45,554 nt of DNA. Origin: Endozoicomonas sp. (ex Botrylloides leachii). Lineage in GTDB: Bacteria; Pseudomonadota; Gammaproteobacteria; Pseudomonadales; Endozoicomonadaceae. A model generated the notes under the pieces. The model made no database searches, was not told the origin of the DNA, and worked only from the letters and a program-made list of their open reading frames with translations. Of this stretch, positions 9,983 to 19,365 are shown piece after piece (position 1 is the stretch's first letter; every line of letters starts with the position of its first letter). Location of the stretch: NCBI GenBank assembly GCA_028728195.1, contig JAQYUY010000087.1, forward strand, positions 1-45,554. The letters are read 5' to 3'. The position numbers were made by a program, and so were the translations under genes.

Positions 9983-10014
9983 TCATATAATACGCCATTC
10001 GACGTATTATATGA
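9983..10014. repeat. Perfect 12-bp inverted repeat (hairpin) downstream of tRNA-Arg
   Basis: TCATATAATACG (9983-9994) and CGTATTATATGA (10003-10014) are exact reverse complements with an 8-nt loop. It begins 27 nt beyond the 3' end of the minus-strand tRNA, so it may be a 3' processing or termination structure, although no U-tract follows on either strand. An end of a mobile element is an alternative. Confidence 0.6.
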
Positions 10015-10041
10015 TAGTTATAGATTTAGCTTACTAACCAT

Positions 10042-10116
10042 TGGCGCTCCTGACAGGAATCGAACCTGTATCTACGGCTTAGGAGGCCGTTGTTCTATCC
10101 GTTGAACTACAGGAGC
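10042..10116 (-). tRNA. tRNA-Arg (anticodon CCT)
   Basis: 75 nt on the minus strand including an encoded CCA. The acceptor GCTCCTG pairs with CAGGAGC. The D arm contains TAGTTCAACGGATAGA, the anticodon arm is ACGGC-CTCCTAA-GCCGT, and the T arm ACAGG-TTCGATT-CCTGT is intact. Anticodon CCT reads the rare AGG codon. It stands alone, with mobile-element debris on its 3' side, which fits a past integration site. Confidence 0.95.
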
Positions 10117-10203
10117 TTAAATGATGGCTGAGTATAGTCAATATCTACTCATGGGGGTAGAGTGTAACGAAATAAGGTCTCCTTTCCAACAATTAACAAC
10201 GTA

Positions 10204-10416
10204 CTATTTTCGGAGCTTCCTATTTTTCTTCCCTTTGCTACATTTGCTTTTGGAGTATTGACGTTCAAACTCGATTATTTTTTCAGCTAATGCTTTATTG
10301 TCTACTTTGAGTTGTCCTTCAAGGTAGGCTTTTCGTAAATGCTTGAAATGCTTTTCTGACAAATCAAAATCTACAATATCTGTTTTTCTGTAGTCAGGCT
10401 TTGCCTGCTCTTCCAT
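10204..10416 (-). CDS. Small FlgM-like (anti-sigma-28 type) protein
   Basis: 70 residues; the ATG follows AAAGG at a suitable distance. Residues ~15-52 (FDLSEKHFKHLRKAYLEG, then KVDNKALAEKIIEFE) follow the pattern of the FlgM C-terminal half: a helix with Leu and Ala, Gly, a hydrophobic, x-D, then a second helix with A-x-x-I-I. FlgM binds sigma-28 (FliA) through this half. The usual flexible N-terminal half is missing, and the tail is strongly basic (KSKCSKGKKNRKLRK), which is unusual. No flagellar gene is nearby. It may be a shortened anti-sigma factor or an unrelated small helical protein; the call is tentative. Confidence 0.4.
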   Translation of the reverse strand: MEEQAKPDYRKTDIVDFDLSEKHFKHLRKAYLEGQLKVDNKALAEKIIEFERQYSKSKCSKGKKNRKLRK

Positions 10417-10571
10417 AGATTAAACCTTTACAAAACAAACACTAGATATCATCTGTTAACGGTAATAAGCAAAACGCAAGGCCACCAGTATCAGTTTAAA
10501 ATATCTGCTTATCTTGCATTTTAGCTTGCTATTGATGTCATCGGCTGTATTTCAGCTGCTATTAGGTTGCA

Positions 10572-10637
10572 GCCGCTTACGGCATAGATTAAGTGCACGG
10601 TGTCTATGCCTTGACGTTTCTATGCCCCATAAGCGGC
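10572..10637. repeat. Imperfect inverted repeat after trhO
   Basis: GCCGCTTACGGCATAG (10572-10587) pairs with CTATGCCCCATAAGCGGC (10620-10637) with two unpaired bases, and an extra CTATGCC copy at 10603-10609 offers an alternative fold. It starts 2 nt after the trhO stop codon on the minus strand. It is probably a 3' structure or terminator, although no U-run follows. Confidence 0.5.
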
Positions 10638-10639
10638 TA

Positions 10640-11554
10640 TTATCTGCTGTCACCCAAGTGCTTTTCCCCTCTTTTTTTTGACAGTTGTATTTGTTTCTCT
10701 CGTTCGGCAAACCTTTGTCGCTGGCTGTCGGTTAGCTTGTCATGACAATAAGGGCAGCTGATGCCCCGCTTAAACAAGGGACTTTTTTGGTCATCCTTGG
10801 TAATAGGCTGGCGGCAGCCGTGGCACATAGAATATTGACCGTGTTCTAATGAGTGATTAACAGATACACGCTCGTCAAATACAAAGCACTCACCTTGCCA
10901 TAGGCTTTTTTCTTCTGGTACGTCTTCTAAATATTTCAAAATGCCACCTTCAAGGTGGTAGACCTCTTCAAATCCTTGTTCTTTAAGATAGGCGGTTGAT
11001 TTTTCACAGCGAATCCCACCAGTACAGAACATGGCGACTTTTTTATGCTGTTGAGGGTCTAAGTGCGTATTTGCATAGTTTGGGAATTCTCTAAATGACT
11101 TAGTATTTGGGTTAACCGCACCTTTAAAAGAGCCTATAGCGACTTCATAGTCATTACGAGTATCAACCACTAGCACATCAGGTTTTGAAATAAACTGATT
11201 CCAATCTTTAGGTTTAATATAAGTGCCAACAGCCTTTTTAGGGTCAATACCTTCAACCCCCATGGTGACAATTTCGCGCTTTAGTTTCACCCGCGTACGC
11301 AAAAACGGGGATTCTGAATGGTAGGAAAATTTGCAGCTGATATTATCTAGGCGAGCATCTGATTGAAGCCATGCTAGTGTAGCATCAATGCCATCTTGTG
11401 AGCCGGAAATCGTACCATTGATACCTTCTTTTGCCAGCAGCAGTGTGCCTTTGACATGATGCTCTTTTAGAACCCTTAATAAGGGAGATTGTAGTTCTTG
11501 ATAATCTTCAAGGGTGACAAATTTATAAAGTGCGCAAATAACGGTTACTGGCAT
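10640..11554 (-). CDS. trhO: tRNA uridine(34) hydroxylase TrhO (rhodanese family, YceA)
   Basis: 304 residues from the chosen start. It catalyses oxygen-dependent hydroxylation of U34 in a subset of tRNAs, the first step towards cmo5U/mcmo5U. An N-terminal acylphosphatase-like domain (VICALYKFV to [13 protein letters not shown]) is followed by a rhodanese domain with [12 protein letters not shown] and the active-site loop CTGGIRC (Cys about 177). A C-terminal Cys motif CHGCRQP and CPYCH is present. I prefer the ATG at 11552-11554 ([12 protein letters not shown]) over one 8 codons upstream, because family members begin this way and AGGA lies 11 nt before it, while the longer start has no ribosome-binding site. 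Confidence 0.93.
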   Translation of the reverse strand: MPVTVICALYKFVTLEDYQELQSPLLRVLKEHHVKGTLLLAKEGINGTISGSQDGIDATLAWLQSDARLDNISCKFSYHSESPFLRTRVKLKREIVTMGVEGIDPKKAVGTYIKPKDWNQFISKPDVLVVDTRNDYEVAIGSFKGAVNPNTKSFREFPNYANTHLDPQQHKKVAMFCTGGIRCEKSTAYLKEQGFEEVYHLEGGILKYLEDVPEEKSLWQGECFVFDERVSVNHSLEHGQYSMCHGCRQPITKDDQKSPLFKRGISCPYCHDKLTDSQRQRFAEREKQIQLSKKRGEKHLGDSR

Positions 11555-11809
11555 ATTCCGGTTTATCCTGTTAATCATCGGACAGACAGTGCTTTCTGAT
11601 GCTTTGATATCAGTAAGGCTTAGAAGCGTACACTCTTTTCACGAGCTGAAAGCAACTAAGGTGATAAAGGTCTGAAGAATACATCATGTAATACAATATG
11701 ACTATTTTTTAGCCACTTTTATCAACTAAGCAGGAAAGAATAATATTGTAACGATATGCATTTGGATTATCTCAAGAAGGTGATATCCCCTATTATTTTT
11801 CCTAACTTA

Positions 11810-14800
11810 TTATTTTTTATTTGTTTTCTTTGTTTTATTTGAAAAAAGCTTATCTAATGATACCTTAGGGTTATCAAGGGGGCCTTTTATCTGATAACGA
11901 ATACTAGCCAGTTGGTCCACTTTGCTTCCTAAAAGCTGGTCAGCCAAGAAAATAATTCCTGTTACTTGCGGTGCCGCACCAAGAAGAACACTAAAGATAG
12001 GCAAGTTAGAGCTAAAGGGCAGCGTAACCACAACGCTCATGTCCATAAGGCCTTCATTACCATTAATAACGCCATTTAATTTAAAGTCAGATGATGGGCC
12101 TGTAATAACTATTGGGTTATTGAAGGTAATCATACCTTTATTAAAATGCAGGGCGCCATCAAGTTTATCAAAGCTAATACCAGAGGCAAAAAGGTCTGAA
12201 AAGTCTAGCTTTAGCCGTCGTCTTAGTGATTCAGTATTGAGTAAGCCAAATAGCTTGAGAGCATCTGTGCCGCCTTCTAATTTTTTTAGGCGACCATCAC
12301 GAATATGAAGGTCGACTGTGCCTAACACATTGAAGAAATTAACACCAAAGGGAGAGCCTTCCCAGTTTAACCTACCCTTTATTGTACTTTCTTTTGCTTG
12401 AATAAAAGGGGAGAAGCCAAAATCTTTCTGGAGCTGCTCTATCTTTCTGCCATCGAGTTCACCGCTCACCCAGGTATATTGCCTACCATTGCGTTGCAAC
12501 CACTCGCCGTGACCTTTGAATGCCATGGAAGACACAGTAGCTTGTAAGGGTTCAACCTTTATACCATTAGCTACTTTTCTTACTTTAAAGGAAAGCTGGT
12601 TTATTGTTTTTTTGCCTATCACCAATTTTTCAATAGATACATCTGCCTCCGGTATAGAAAGAGGACTGACAGTTAAGTCGTTTTGCTGAGCGCTATTATG
12701 TTTATCATCTTGCTTCTCAGGTAATAGAAGACGATTAATAACCAGTTGGTAAGGCTCTGATACATTTTCAGGAACCCATAAACTGCCAGAAACCGCATCA
12801 CTTTTTAACGTTAATTGCAGTGACTGCTCATGTGGTTTAAGCCCTATGTGCACATGATGTAGTGAGTGATTTTCATACTGCAATTGACCAATGGATATGT
12901 TATCAAGCCTAAGCCAATCAAAAAAAGCATGGCCCCGATTATTTGAAGCTTGCTCCTTAAATCGGTTATACCAAGGTGTAATGTCCAGATCTGTTAAAGC
13001 CCCTTGAACTCGGATAATTTTTGGCTGAATGCTAGGTAATGGCGTGCCAATCTGTACATTTTGGCCTAATACAATAGCGGCTCCCTGAACTGTATTATCT
13101 ACATTTAGGTGTACCTCTGCTTTCATTAGGTCTTTTAATGTCAGGTTTAAACCATTATCCCCTGCTTGAGCAATGTACTTTATAAACAAGGATTGCTTGG
13201 CATCGGCTTTTTTATAAAATGGCTCGGGCAAGTCAACAGCTACTCCTTGTAAATCACTGTTTATATCTACTGTTGTTTTATTATGTTGTTGATCAATAGC
13301 TAACACTCCAGAGTAACGGGTTTCTCCTTTTAGTAAATTCAAGGAATTGATAGCTAGTAAGTCATGAATAGACTTGATATTTATTTTACTATTCCAGTGA
13401 ACTTTGGTCATTTTTAATCTATTATCAGCTACCACACTGGAGATTGAGGCATCAACTGGCTGGTGCCATAAAATACCACGCAGTTTTTTAGAGGTAAGTC
13501 CAGCTACAGTTGAAAAGTTGATATCGCCATTAATATGATCAACGGAGACTTTATACTCTGGTAGTGCAAAGGTGTAATTTTTAACCTTACCTTTAACCTC
13601 TACCTTGGTATTCTCAGGATGAGCGACAGGTATCGTTAATTCAACCTGACTAGCAAGATCACCTTTTAACTGCCACGTTTTCGCTGCGCCTGCTAGCAAG
13701 TCATTTATCGGTGTTTCGGTAAGAAGTTTATGAAAGCTATTTTTTTTAAATAGCGCACGTCCTTTGACAGAAACAATCGTATCTCCTTTTAGGGGCACAG
13801 TTGCTATTATATTGGTTAAGTTGGCGCCTAGCATCTGCATTTTTTTGCCTTGTACTTCTACTCTGTTATTATTAACAAATACTTTACCATTGAGTGCCGT
13901 AATAGCTGGCCAATCTTTGTGGTAATGAAACAAGGCATCTGACATATCAAAATATAGGCCCCAATTGGCGTCTTCCGGCGTATTCGTTTTTTCGATGACG
14001 CCATTGTAAACAAAGCCACCTTGGTGAATGACGCCACGTTGAAGCGAAAAGCCTAACCAATTGGCTAGCCCTGAAGATAAAGCAGGTAGTTTTGTAGGAA
14101 TATATTGCTTTGCCCCTTGGAGTTTTCCTTCCTTCAAGCCGACAGTCAGTGCCATTGTTGAAGGCTTTGCATTTAGGGGGATATCTAGCGCTAGCTGTCC
14201 GGTGAGCTGGCCTTCTTTTCCTTTTAGTTTGATCAAGTCACTTTTTAAGGTATATGTTTTATCTGCTACAGCCCAATAAAGGCGTGTTTTTGCAGTGTCG
14301 TAGTGCCATGTTTTTGGGAATAGATTCAAAAGGCCAAAACTGAATTGATGAGCATTCAAGTCAAAATAACCTTTTAACAAACTCATTCTTAACACACCTG
14401 ATACATTACTAGCAGAGGGCGCATCATGCCATGCAGCAATAGCGACCCGATCCAGCTTTGCGCTAAGATCAATATCAAATGGCTTGCGAAAAGGGTAAAG
14501 CTTTAGTGCAAAATCATTAATAGTACCGCTAGGATTCAGCGTTGTTAACAACTTAGCAGGTAAGCTCGGTAATAAACCTGATTGAAGTAGTATTTTCTTT
14601 AGTGGCGCAAGTTGAATTTGCTTGTTAGCAATTGTCACTGAATACTCGGGTGATAGCTTACTGGCCATATACCAATTACCCGATGAAAGTATGTGTTCAT
14701 CTAGTTTTAGCGCTGTATTATTTAACCAAAGTGACCAATGGGCACCTCTGATCCCTTCACTAAATAGCGAAGTATTACCCGAGGCTGTATGCTTTTTTCC

Positions 14801-15637
14801 CGATGTTGAAGTGTAATCTAGTGTGGGGATCTCCAAATTACCTGCTACTTGCCATTGACCCTTTTCGTAAAACCATGATAGATCGCCACCAACAATAGCC
14901 TTAGTTACTCGGTTATGGCACTGAGCATAAAGCAGGCAGGCTTGGCCAAAGTCGATATGATTGAAAAATAGTTTTCCATTCCAACCCTTTTCAGCAAAGC
15001 CATGGCCCGATAAACCAATAGAGCCAGATCCCAACTCAACTCTGGCATCAACTCTCTTCTCATTTGATTGATTTTTGAAGGAGAAATAAGGCATTTGTAA
15101 ATTAGCATTGCGACCATTATTGCGCATGGCTTCTAACGATAATGCTGTAATATCTAGATGTCTCTGATAATGTAGCCAATTAAATAATCGTGACTGAATA
15201 AGATTATTTTGAGAGCTATTCTGTATAGCTAGATTGGCCAGTGTCCATTCCCCAGTTTGGTCTTCTTTCAATTTGAGATAAACACCACGGACTTTAAGGT
15301 ACGTAAAAACCGGTGTGCGATGTAGCAGACTCTCAGGAAGATTTAACTCAAGATCTAACTGATCAATAGTAAGGTCGGAACTTTCTGTATTAAACGACTG
15401 TAAATCCAGCTCTTTCACAGTCAATATTGGCATACCTCCATGCCAATTTGTTGAGAGACTGCCAACTTTTAATGAAACACCCAATTGTTTATCTAAGTAA
15501 GAAATTAGTGAGGTTTGAAAAAAAGGTAAGCAAGTAACAATAATGCGAGCGCCCATTATGACCACTAATACAATTAGCAGGCTTGCAATGAGCAAACGCC
15601 AACTCCAATTGTAAAGCCGTAATAAAGCTTGATTCAT
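11810..15637 (-). CDS. yhdP: YhdP/AsmA-like intermembrane lipid transport protein
   Basis: 1275 residues, the length of YhdP (E. coli 1266). Residues ~13-37 form a single N-terminal transmembrane helix, followed by a long periplasmic repeating beta-groove of the AsmA/TamB type (DUF3971 and AsmA-like C-terminal region, including SGISFDKLDGALHFNKGMI and NGVINGNEGLMDM). The family forms bridge-like conduits carrying phospholipids from the inner to the outer membrane. It ends in a basic tail, KTKKTNKK. The start codon lies directly next to the rng stop, so the two are translationally coupled. It is the last gene of the mre cluster seen here. Confidence 0.92.
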   Translation of the reverse strand: MNQALLRLYNWSWRLLIASLLIVLVVIMGARIIVTCLPFFQTSLISYLDKQLGVSLKVGSLSTNWHGGMPILTVKELDLQSFNTESSDLTIDQLDLELNLPESLLHRTPVFTYLKVRGVYLKLKEDQTGEWTLANLAIQNSSQNNLIQSRLFNWLHYQRHLDITALSLEAMRNNGRNANLQMPYFSFKNQSNEKRVDARVELGSGSIGLSGHGFAEKGWNGKLFFNHIDFGQACLLYAQCHNRVTKAIVGGDLSWFYEKGQWQVAGNLEIPTLDYTSTSGKKHTASGNTSLFSEGIRGAHWSLWLNNTALKLDEHILSSGNWYMASKLSPEYSVTIANKQIQLAPLKKILLQSGLLPSLPAKLLTTLNPSGTINDFALKLYPFRKPFDIDLSAKLDRVAIAAWHDAPSASNVSGVLRMSLLKGYFDLNAHQFSFGLLNLFPKTWHYDTAKTRLYWAVADKTYTLKSDLIKLKGKEGQLTGQLALDIPLNAKPSTMALTVGLKEGKLQGAKQYIPTKLPALSSGLANWLGFSLQRGVIHQGGFVYNGVIEKTNTPEDANWGLYFDMSDALFHYHKDWPAITALNGKVFVNNNRVEVQGKKMQMLGANLTNIIATVPLKGDTIVSVKGRALFKKNSFHKLLTETPINDLLAGAAKTWQLKGDLASQVELTIPVAHPENTKVEVKGKVKNYTFALPEYKVSVDHINGDINFSTVAGLTSKKLRGILWHQPVDASISSVVADNRLKMTKVHWNSKINIKSIHDLLAINSLNLLKGETRYSGVLAIDQQHNKTTVDINSDLQGVAVDLPEPFYKKADAKQSLFIKYIAQAGDNGLNLTLKDLMKAEVHLNVDNTVQGAAIVLGQNVQIGTPLPSIQPKIIRVQGALTDLDITPWYNRFKEQASNNRGHAFFDWLRLDNISIGQLQYENHSLHHVHIGLKPHEQSLQLTLKSDAVSGSLWVPENVSEPYQLVINRLLLPEKQDDKHNSAQQNDLTVSPLSIPEADVSIEKLVIGKKTINQLSFKVRKVANGIKVEPLQATVSSMAFKGHGEWLQRNGRQYTWVSGELDGRKIEQLQKDFGFSPFIQAKESTIKGRLNWEGSPFGVNFFNVLGTVDLHIRDGRLKKLEGGTDALKLFGLLNTESLRRRLKLDFSDLFASGISFDKLDGALHFNKGMITFNNPIVITGPSSDFKLNGVINGNEGLMDMSVVVTLPFSSNLPIFSVLLGAAPQVTGIIFLADQLLGSKVDQLASIRYQIKGPLDNPKVSLDKLFSNKTKKTNKK

Positions 15638-17110
15638 TTATGCAAGCACCACGTCAAACTGTTCTTGACTGTAGATAGGTTCAACCTGAAAACGGATAGG
15701 TTTACGAATAAACTCTTCTAAGTCGGCGACATTACTAGATTCTTCATCTAGCAAGCGATCGACAACCGTTTCCGATGCCAAAACAAGATAACCGTTACTT
15801 TCGTAAGCGCGAGCAATGCGAAGAATTTCCCGAAAAACTTCATAGCATACGGTTTCTGCCGTTTTTAATGTACTGCGACCATTACACGTTAGGCAAGGCT
15901 CACAGAGAATACGCTCTAGAGATTCTCGTGTACGTTTTCGAGTCATTTCAATCAACCCAAGATCACTGACTTCTGTTGTATTCGTTTTTGCATGATCTCT
16001 TTCTAACGCTTTGTCAAATGTTCTCTGTACCTGACGCTGATGCTCAGCGTTTTCCATATCAATGAAATCAATAATGATAATACCGCCAAGATTCCTTAAT
16101 CGGAGCTGTCGTGCTATCGCAGCTGCTGCTTCAAGATTCGTTTTAAATATCGTTTCTTCTAAGTTCCTATGACCTACAAAAGCACCTGTGTTCACATCTA
16201 TTGTGGTCATTGCTTCCGTTTGATCGATGACTAAATGACCGCCTGACTTGAGCTGAACCTTGCGACTGAGCGCTTTATTAATTTCATCTTCTACCCCAAA
16301 CAGGTCAAAGATAGGGCGCTCACCTGAATAATATTCCACCCGCCCATTCATTTGAGGAACCAGTTTTTTAACAAACTTGTGCACTTTATAAAACGCTTCC
16401 TGAGAATCAATGCGAATTTTCTCAATATTCGGGTTCACTAGGTCACGCATTGTTCTTAACTGCAATGACAAATCTTCATAGAGAACAGCAGGCGCTTGGC
16501 TTTCACGGATGACTTCTTGAATACTAGCCCACAATCGCCTTAGAAAAACAATATCTTCTTGAACTTCTTGCTGACCAATACCTTCAGCAGCTGTTCGCAA
16601 AATAAAACCGCAGGGGGCATGTTCATCCATATGTTCTATGCAAAGTTCAACTAATGTACGTAGACGCTCGCGCTCTTCTTCATCCTCAATTCTCAGCGAA
16701 ATGCCAACATGGTTATTTTGCGGCATCATCACTAGGTAACGGGCAGGTAAAGAAATATGGGTTGTTAACCGAGCCCCTTTAGTTCCAATGGGGTCTTTAG
16801 TTACCTGTACTACTAAGGATTGACCTTCATGCACTAGATCTAAAATGGGATGCTCAGTGTGACCTACCGCACTTTTATCATTGCAAGGGATTATTTCACT
16901 TGCATGAATAAACGCAGCACGTTCTAGCCCAATGTCAACAAAAGCTGCCTGCATACCAGGTAATGCCCTGACAACTTTTCCCTTGTAAATATTACCTACA
17001 ATGCCACGACTGCAGGCACGCTCAATGTATATATCTTGGAGGATGCCATTTTCTAACAGGGCCACGCGAGATTCCATCGGCGTGATGTTCATCAGAATCT
17101 CTTCACTCAT
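15638..17110 (-). CDS. rng: Ribonuclease G
   Basis: 490 residues (E. coli 489). An RNase E/G-family endonuclease that matures the 5' end of 16S rRNA and degrades mRNA. The S1 RNA-binding domain lies about residues 36-125 (GIVGNIYKGKVVRALPGMQAAFVDIG). The catalytic DNase-I-like core has magnesium-binding Asp in DVNTGAFVG (305-313) and IIDFIDM (346-352). The Zn-link cysteines are in CEPCLTC (403-409). No RNase E-type C-terminal scaffold is present, which separates it from rne. It lies downstream of maf in the conserved order and directly precedes yhdP. Confidence 0.96.
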   Translation of the reverse strand: MSEEILMNITPMESRVALLENGILQDIYIERACSRGIVGNIYKGKVVRALPGMQAAFVDIGLERAAFIHASEIIPCNDKSAVGHTEHPILDLVHEGQSLVVQVTKDPIGTKGARLTTHISLPARYLVMMPQNNHVGISLRIEDEEERERLRTLVELCIEHMDEHAPCGFILRTAAEGIGQQEVQEDIVFLRRLWASIQEVIRESQAPAVLYEDLSLQLRTMRDLVNPNIEKIRIDSQEAFYKVHKFVKKLVPQMNGRVEYYSGERPIFDLFGVEDEINKALSRKVQLKSGGHLVIDQTEAMTTIDVNTGAFVGHRNLEETIFKTNLEAAAAIARQLRLRNLGGIIIIDFIDMENAEHQRQVQRTFDKALERDHAKTNTTEVSDLGLIEMTRKRTRESLERILCEPCLTCNGRSTLKTAETVCYEVFREILRIARAYESNGYLVLASETVVDRLLDEESSNVADLEEFIRKPIRFQVEPIYSQEQFDVVLA

Positions 17111-17414
17111 TCCCTATCCCTCAGTTTCCTTCAATGATACATATGTTAAGAGTCTACACAGGAGTCTTTGCAATCTTTTTATAGCTAATACCCATCGGTA
17201 CACCCTGACTTTATGCTACTGTGCTGACAGTATAATAGATAGCACTGCCATCATAATGCCTTACAATAGCTTTGTGCTTACTCATGATGCAATCTTCATG
17301 TTATAACAGCAGTATCTAGAATCAGATACTATTTCTATTAGGCTCATAGTCTATGAAATGTATTAAAAGCAACTATCTATAAGACATGAAAATAGCCTTA
17401 TTTTTTTATTGCTG
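17111..17414. other. Intergenic region between maf and rng
   Basis: 304 bp, AT-rich, with no supported ORF and no clear terminator. The gap is larger than elsewhere in the cluster, so rng-yhdP may have its own promoter here. Confidence 0.35.
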
Positions 17415-18023
17415 TTAGTCAGGCAGCAGGTTAGCAATAGCAAACTTTTTTAATAATATTGTTGTTTCATAAAGAGGCAACCCCATAACACCGCTGTAAC
17501 TGCCCTCTATTCGTTTTATCAATGTCGCACCTAATCCTTGAATTGCATAGCTGCCTGCTTTTCCTTCTGACTCACCACTGCTGATATACCGCTTAATTTG
17601 TTGATCACATAGTCTGGCCATCTGAACACGAGTGACCGATAACACAGTATCAATGTGCCCGTCATGGCTAACAGCAACGCTTGACATGACCTGATGGGTT
17701 CGTCCACTAAGAGCACGCAATGTCTCATAAGCATGATAATTATCTGTGGGTTTACCCAGTATCTTATTATCAAGTACTACAGTGGTATCAGCTGCTAACA
17801 CTGGCATGCTTGCCAAGGCCTGCTCTTTGACGGTGCTCCATCCGTAATGTGCTTTCTCTAATGCCACTCTGACGACATAATCTTGAGGCAGCTCATTCTT
17901 TTTCGGTGTTTCATCAATACTACCTGACAGCGGTGTGAACACAATGCCTGCTTGTTTGAGCAACTGCTTCCGACGAGAAGATTGAGAAGCAAGATAAATT
18001 ACCGGTTGGCTATCTTTCATCAT
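17415..18023 (-). CDS. maf: Maf/YhdE-like nucleoside triphosphate pyrophosphatase
   Basis: 202 residues. Maf proteins hydrolyse dTTP/UTP or modified nucleotides to monophosphates and are linked to septum formation and house-cleaning. Motifs: N-terminal YLASQSSRRKQLLKQAG (substrate loop), PVLAADTTVVLDNKILGKP with the catalytic Asp, LSGRTHQVMS, and EGKAGSYAIQGLGATLIKRIEGSYSGVMGLPL. These fit the YhdE (dTTP/UTP) subgroup. Its ATG overlaps the mreD stop by 4 nt, so it belongs to the mre operon. Confidence 0.94.
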   Translation of the reverse strand: MMKDSQPVIYLASQSSRRKQLLKQAGIVFTPLSGSIDETPKKNELPQDYVVRVALEKAHYGWSTVKEQALASMPVLAADTTVVLDNKILGKPTDNYHAYETLRALSGRTHQVMSSVAVSHDGHIDTVLSVTRVQMARLCDQQIKRYISSGESEGKAGSYAIQGLGATLIKRIEGSYSGVMGLPLYETTILLKKFAIANLLPD

Positions 18024-18508
18024 ACTACTCTAAAGTAACGTCGGAGAAAGCCTAGTGCCGCAAAGGCCCAAGGCCATAGTATGGCGCTGGTCACTGACGG
18101 TAATAAGTACCATAATGTGGGATCCGATAGCCCAACAAAACTGCGTATCCACATCGTTAATAGTTGATAACAATTAATAACAATGAACACAATAAAGGTT
18201 TGTTGCCACCATGGGAACATTCTTAATCGGCGGTGCGAACTTAGTACAATAAACGATACTAGTAGCATGCCCATTGCATTCAGACCAAATAGAGAACTAA
18301 AAAATAAATCCAGAATAAGGCCAGTGATAAAAGCAAAGAACAACCCAAACCGGTTAGGTAATGCCATCGTCCAGTATATCACAACTAATGGTACCCAAGC
18401 AGGTCTGGCAACGGATAACCACATAGGTAAAGGCACTATACTCAGCACTATTGCGATGAGTAGTGACATCCAGACAACCCAGTGGGCATTAGAAACCTGC
18501 GCACTCAT
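18020..18508 (-). CDS. mreD: Rod shape-determining protein MreD
   Basis: 162 residues, an integral inner-membrane protein with five or six hydrophobic helices, the usual length for gammaproteobacterial MreD. The motif FITGLILDLFFSSLFGLNAMGMLL is characteristic. It works with MreC, MreB, RodA and PBP2 in the elongasome. It overlaps mreC by 4 nt upstream and maf by 4 nt downstream, a sign of translational coupling. Confidence 0.93.
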   Translation of the reverse strand: MSAQVSNAHWVVWMSLLIAIVLSIVPLPMWLSVARPAWVPLVVIYWTMALPNRFGLFFAFITGLILDLFFSSLFGLNAMGMLLVSFIVLSSHRRLRMFPWWQQTFIVFIVINCYQLLTMWIRSFVGLSDPTLWYLLPSVTSAILWPWAFAALGFLRRYFRVV

Positions 18509-19365
18509 TGATGGTTGGCCTCTTGTTGTTTACCTGTCGTATTATTTTTATTTCTAAATATCAGCAATACCAATCGGCTTCGGTTAACTTCTGCAGCTGG
18601 CTGAACAAATACTTGTGAAAATGGTTGCCCTGGTTTATAAATAACTTGTTTTACTATGCCAAGGGGATACCCTGCGGGATAATGCTGCCCAAGCCCTGAG
18701 CTAGTCAGTAAATCCCCTTTTTTAAAATCTGCTGTATTAGAAATATGCAATAGTTCAAGCTGATCAGGGTTTCCGGTACCCGCAGCAATAGCGCGATAAC
18801 CCGTTCTATTATTCTGCACTGGGACTCGGCTTGAGGTATCGGTCACAAGCATTACACGACTACTCACCTTGGAAACTTCAATAACCTGCCCCATTACACC
18901 ACGGGCATCAACAATTGCCTGCCCAAGAAATACGCCATCAACACTACCTTTATTGATCATCACTATATGAGAAAAGGGATCTGGATCAACACCGACAATT
19001 TCTGCCACAACCACTTGCTCATTGACCATTTCAGATGAATTAAGGAGCTGTCTCAAACGCCTGTTTTGGGTTGTCAATGAGGCAAGTTTTTGTATTTTTT
19101 GTTCAAGAATCAGGTTTTTAGCTTTCAGCTGCGTATTCTCTTCTAGCAGTTCCCCGCGAGAAACCACAGCTTCGCTGGCAGCACCGACAATCTGTGATGG
19201 TAAGTCGGCTAGCCAGTAAATAGGCGTAGCAGCTACATTAAGCCAAACTCTAACATGAGATAGATAACTGTACCGATGATCAACGACCATCAGCACTACA
19301 GATAATACGACTAATAAGATAAACTGCGTCAACATCGATTGACGTTGGCTAAATATAGGCTTGAT
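18505..19365 (-). CDS. mreC: Rod shape-determining protein MreC (apparent ATC start)
   Basis: Periplasmic elongasome scaffold: a short cytoplasmic tail, a transmembrane helix (about residues 11-28 from the start chosen here), a coiled coil (ELLEENTQLKAKNLILEQKIQKLASL) and two beta-barrel domains including NKGSVDGVFLGQAIVDARGVMGQV. The first ATG (19333-19335) has no ribosome-binding site and would remove the conserved cytoplasmic KPIFSxxxS tail. That tail is encoded in frame just upstream (KPIFSQRQS), behind an ATC at 19363-19365 that lies 6 nt after AAAGGAG. I therefore extend the gene to that ATC (286 residues). A conventional reading would start at 19335 (276 residues). Confidence 0.9.
   Translation of the reverse strand: MKPIFSQRQSMLTQFILLVVLSVVLMVVDHRYSYLSHVRVWLNVAATPIYWLADLPSQIVGAASEAVVSRGELLEENTQLKAKNLILEQKIQKLASLTTQNRRLRQLLNSSEMVNEQVVVAEIVGVDPDPFSHIVMINKGSVDGVFLGQAIVDARGVMGQVIEVSKVSSRVMLVTDTSSRVPVQNNRTGYRAIAAGTGNPDQLELLHISNTADFKKGDLLTSSGLGQHYPAGYPLGIVKQVIYKPGQPFSQVFVQPAAEVNRSRLVLLIFRNKNNTTGKQQEANHQ

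Noticed and set aside
11922-12308. Plus-strand 128-codon ORF inside yhdP
   Set aside because: Antisense shadow of a strongly supported gene.
17001-17306. Plus-strand 101-codon ORF across the rng start
   Set aside because: Mostly antisense to rng, with no ribosome-binding site or domain.
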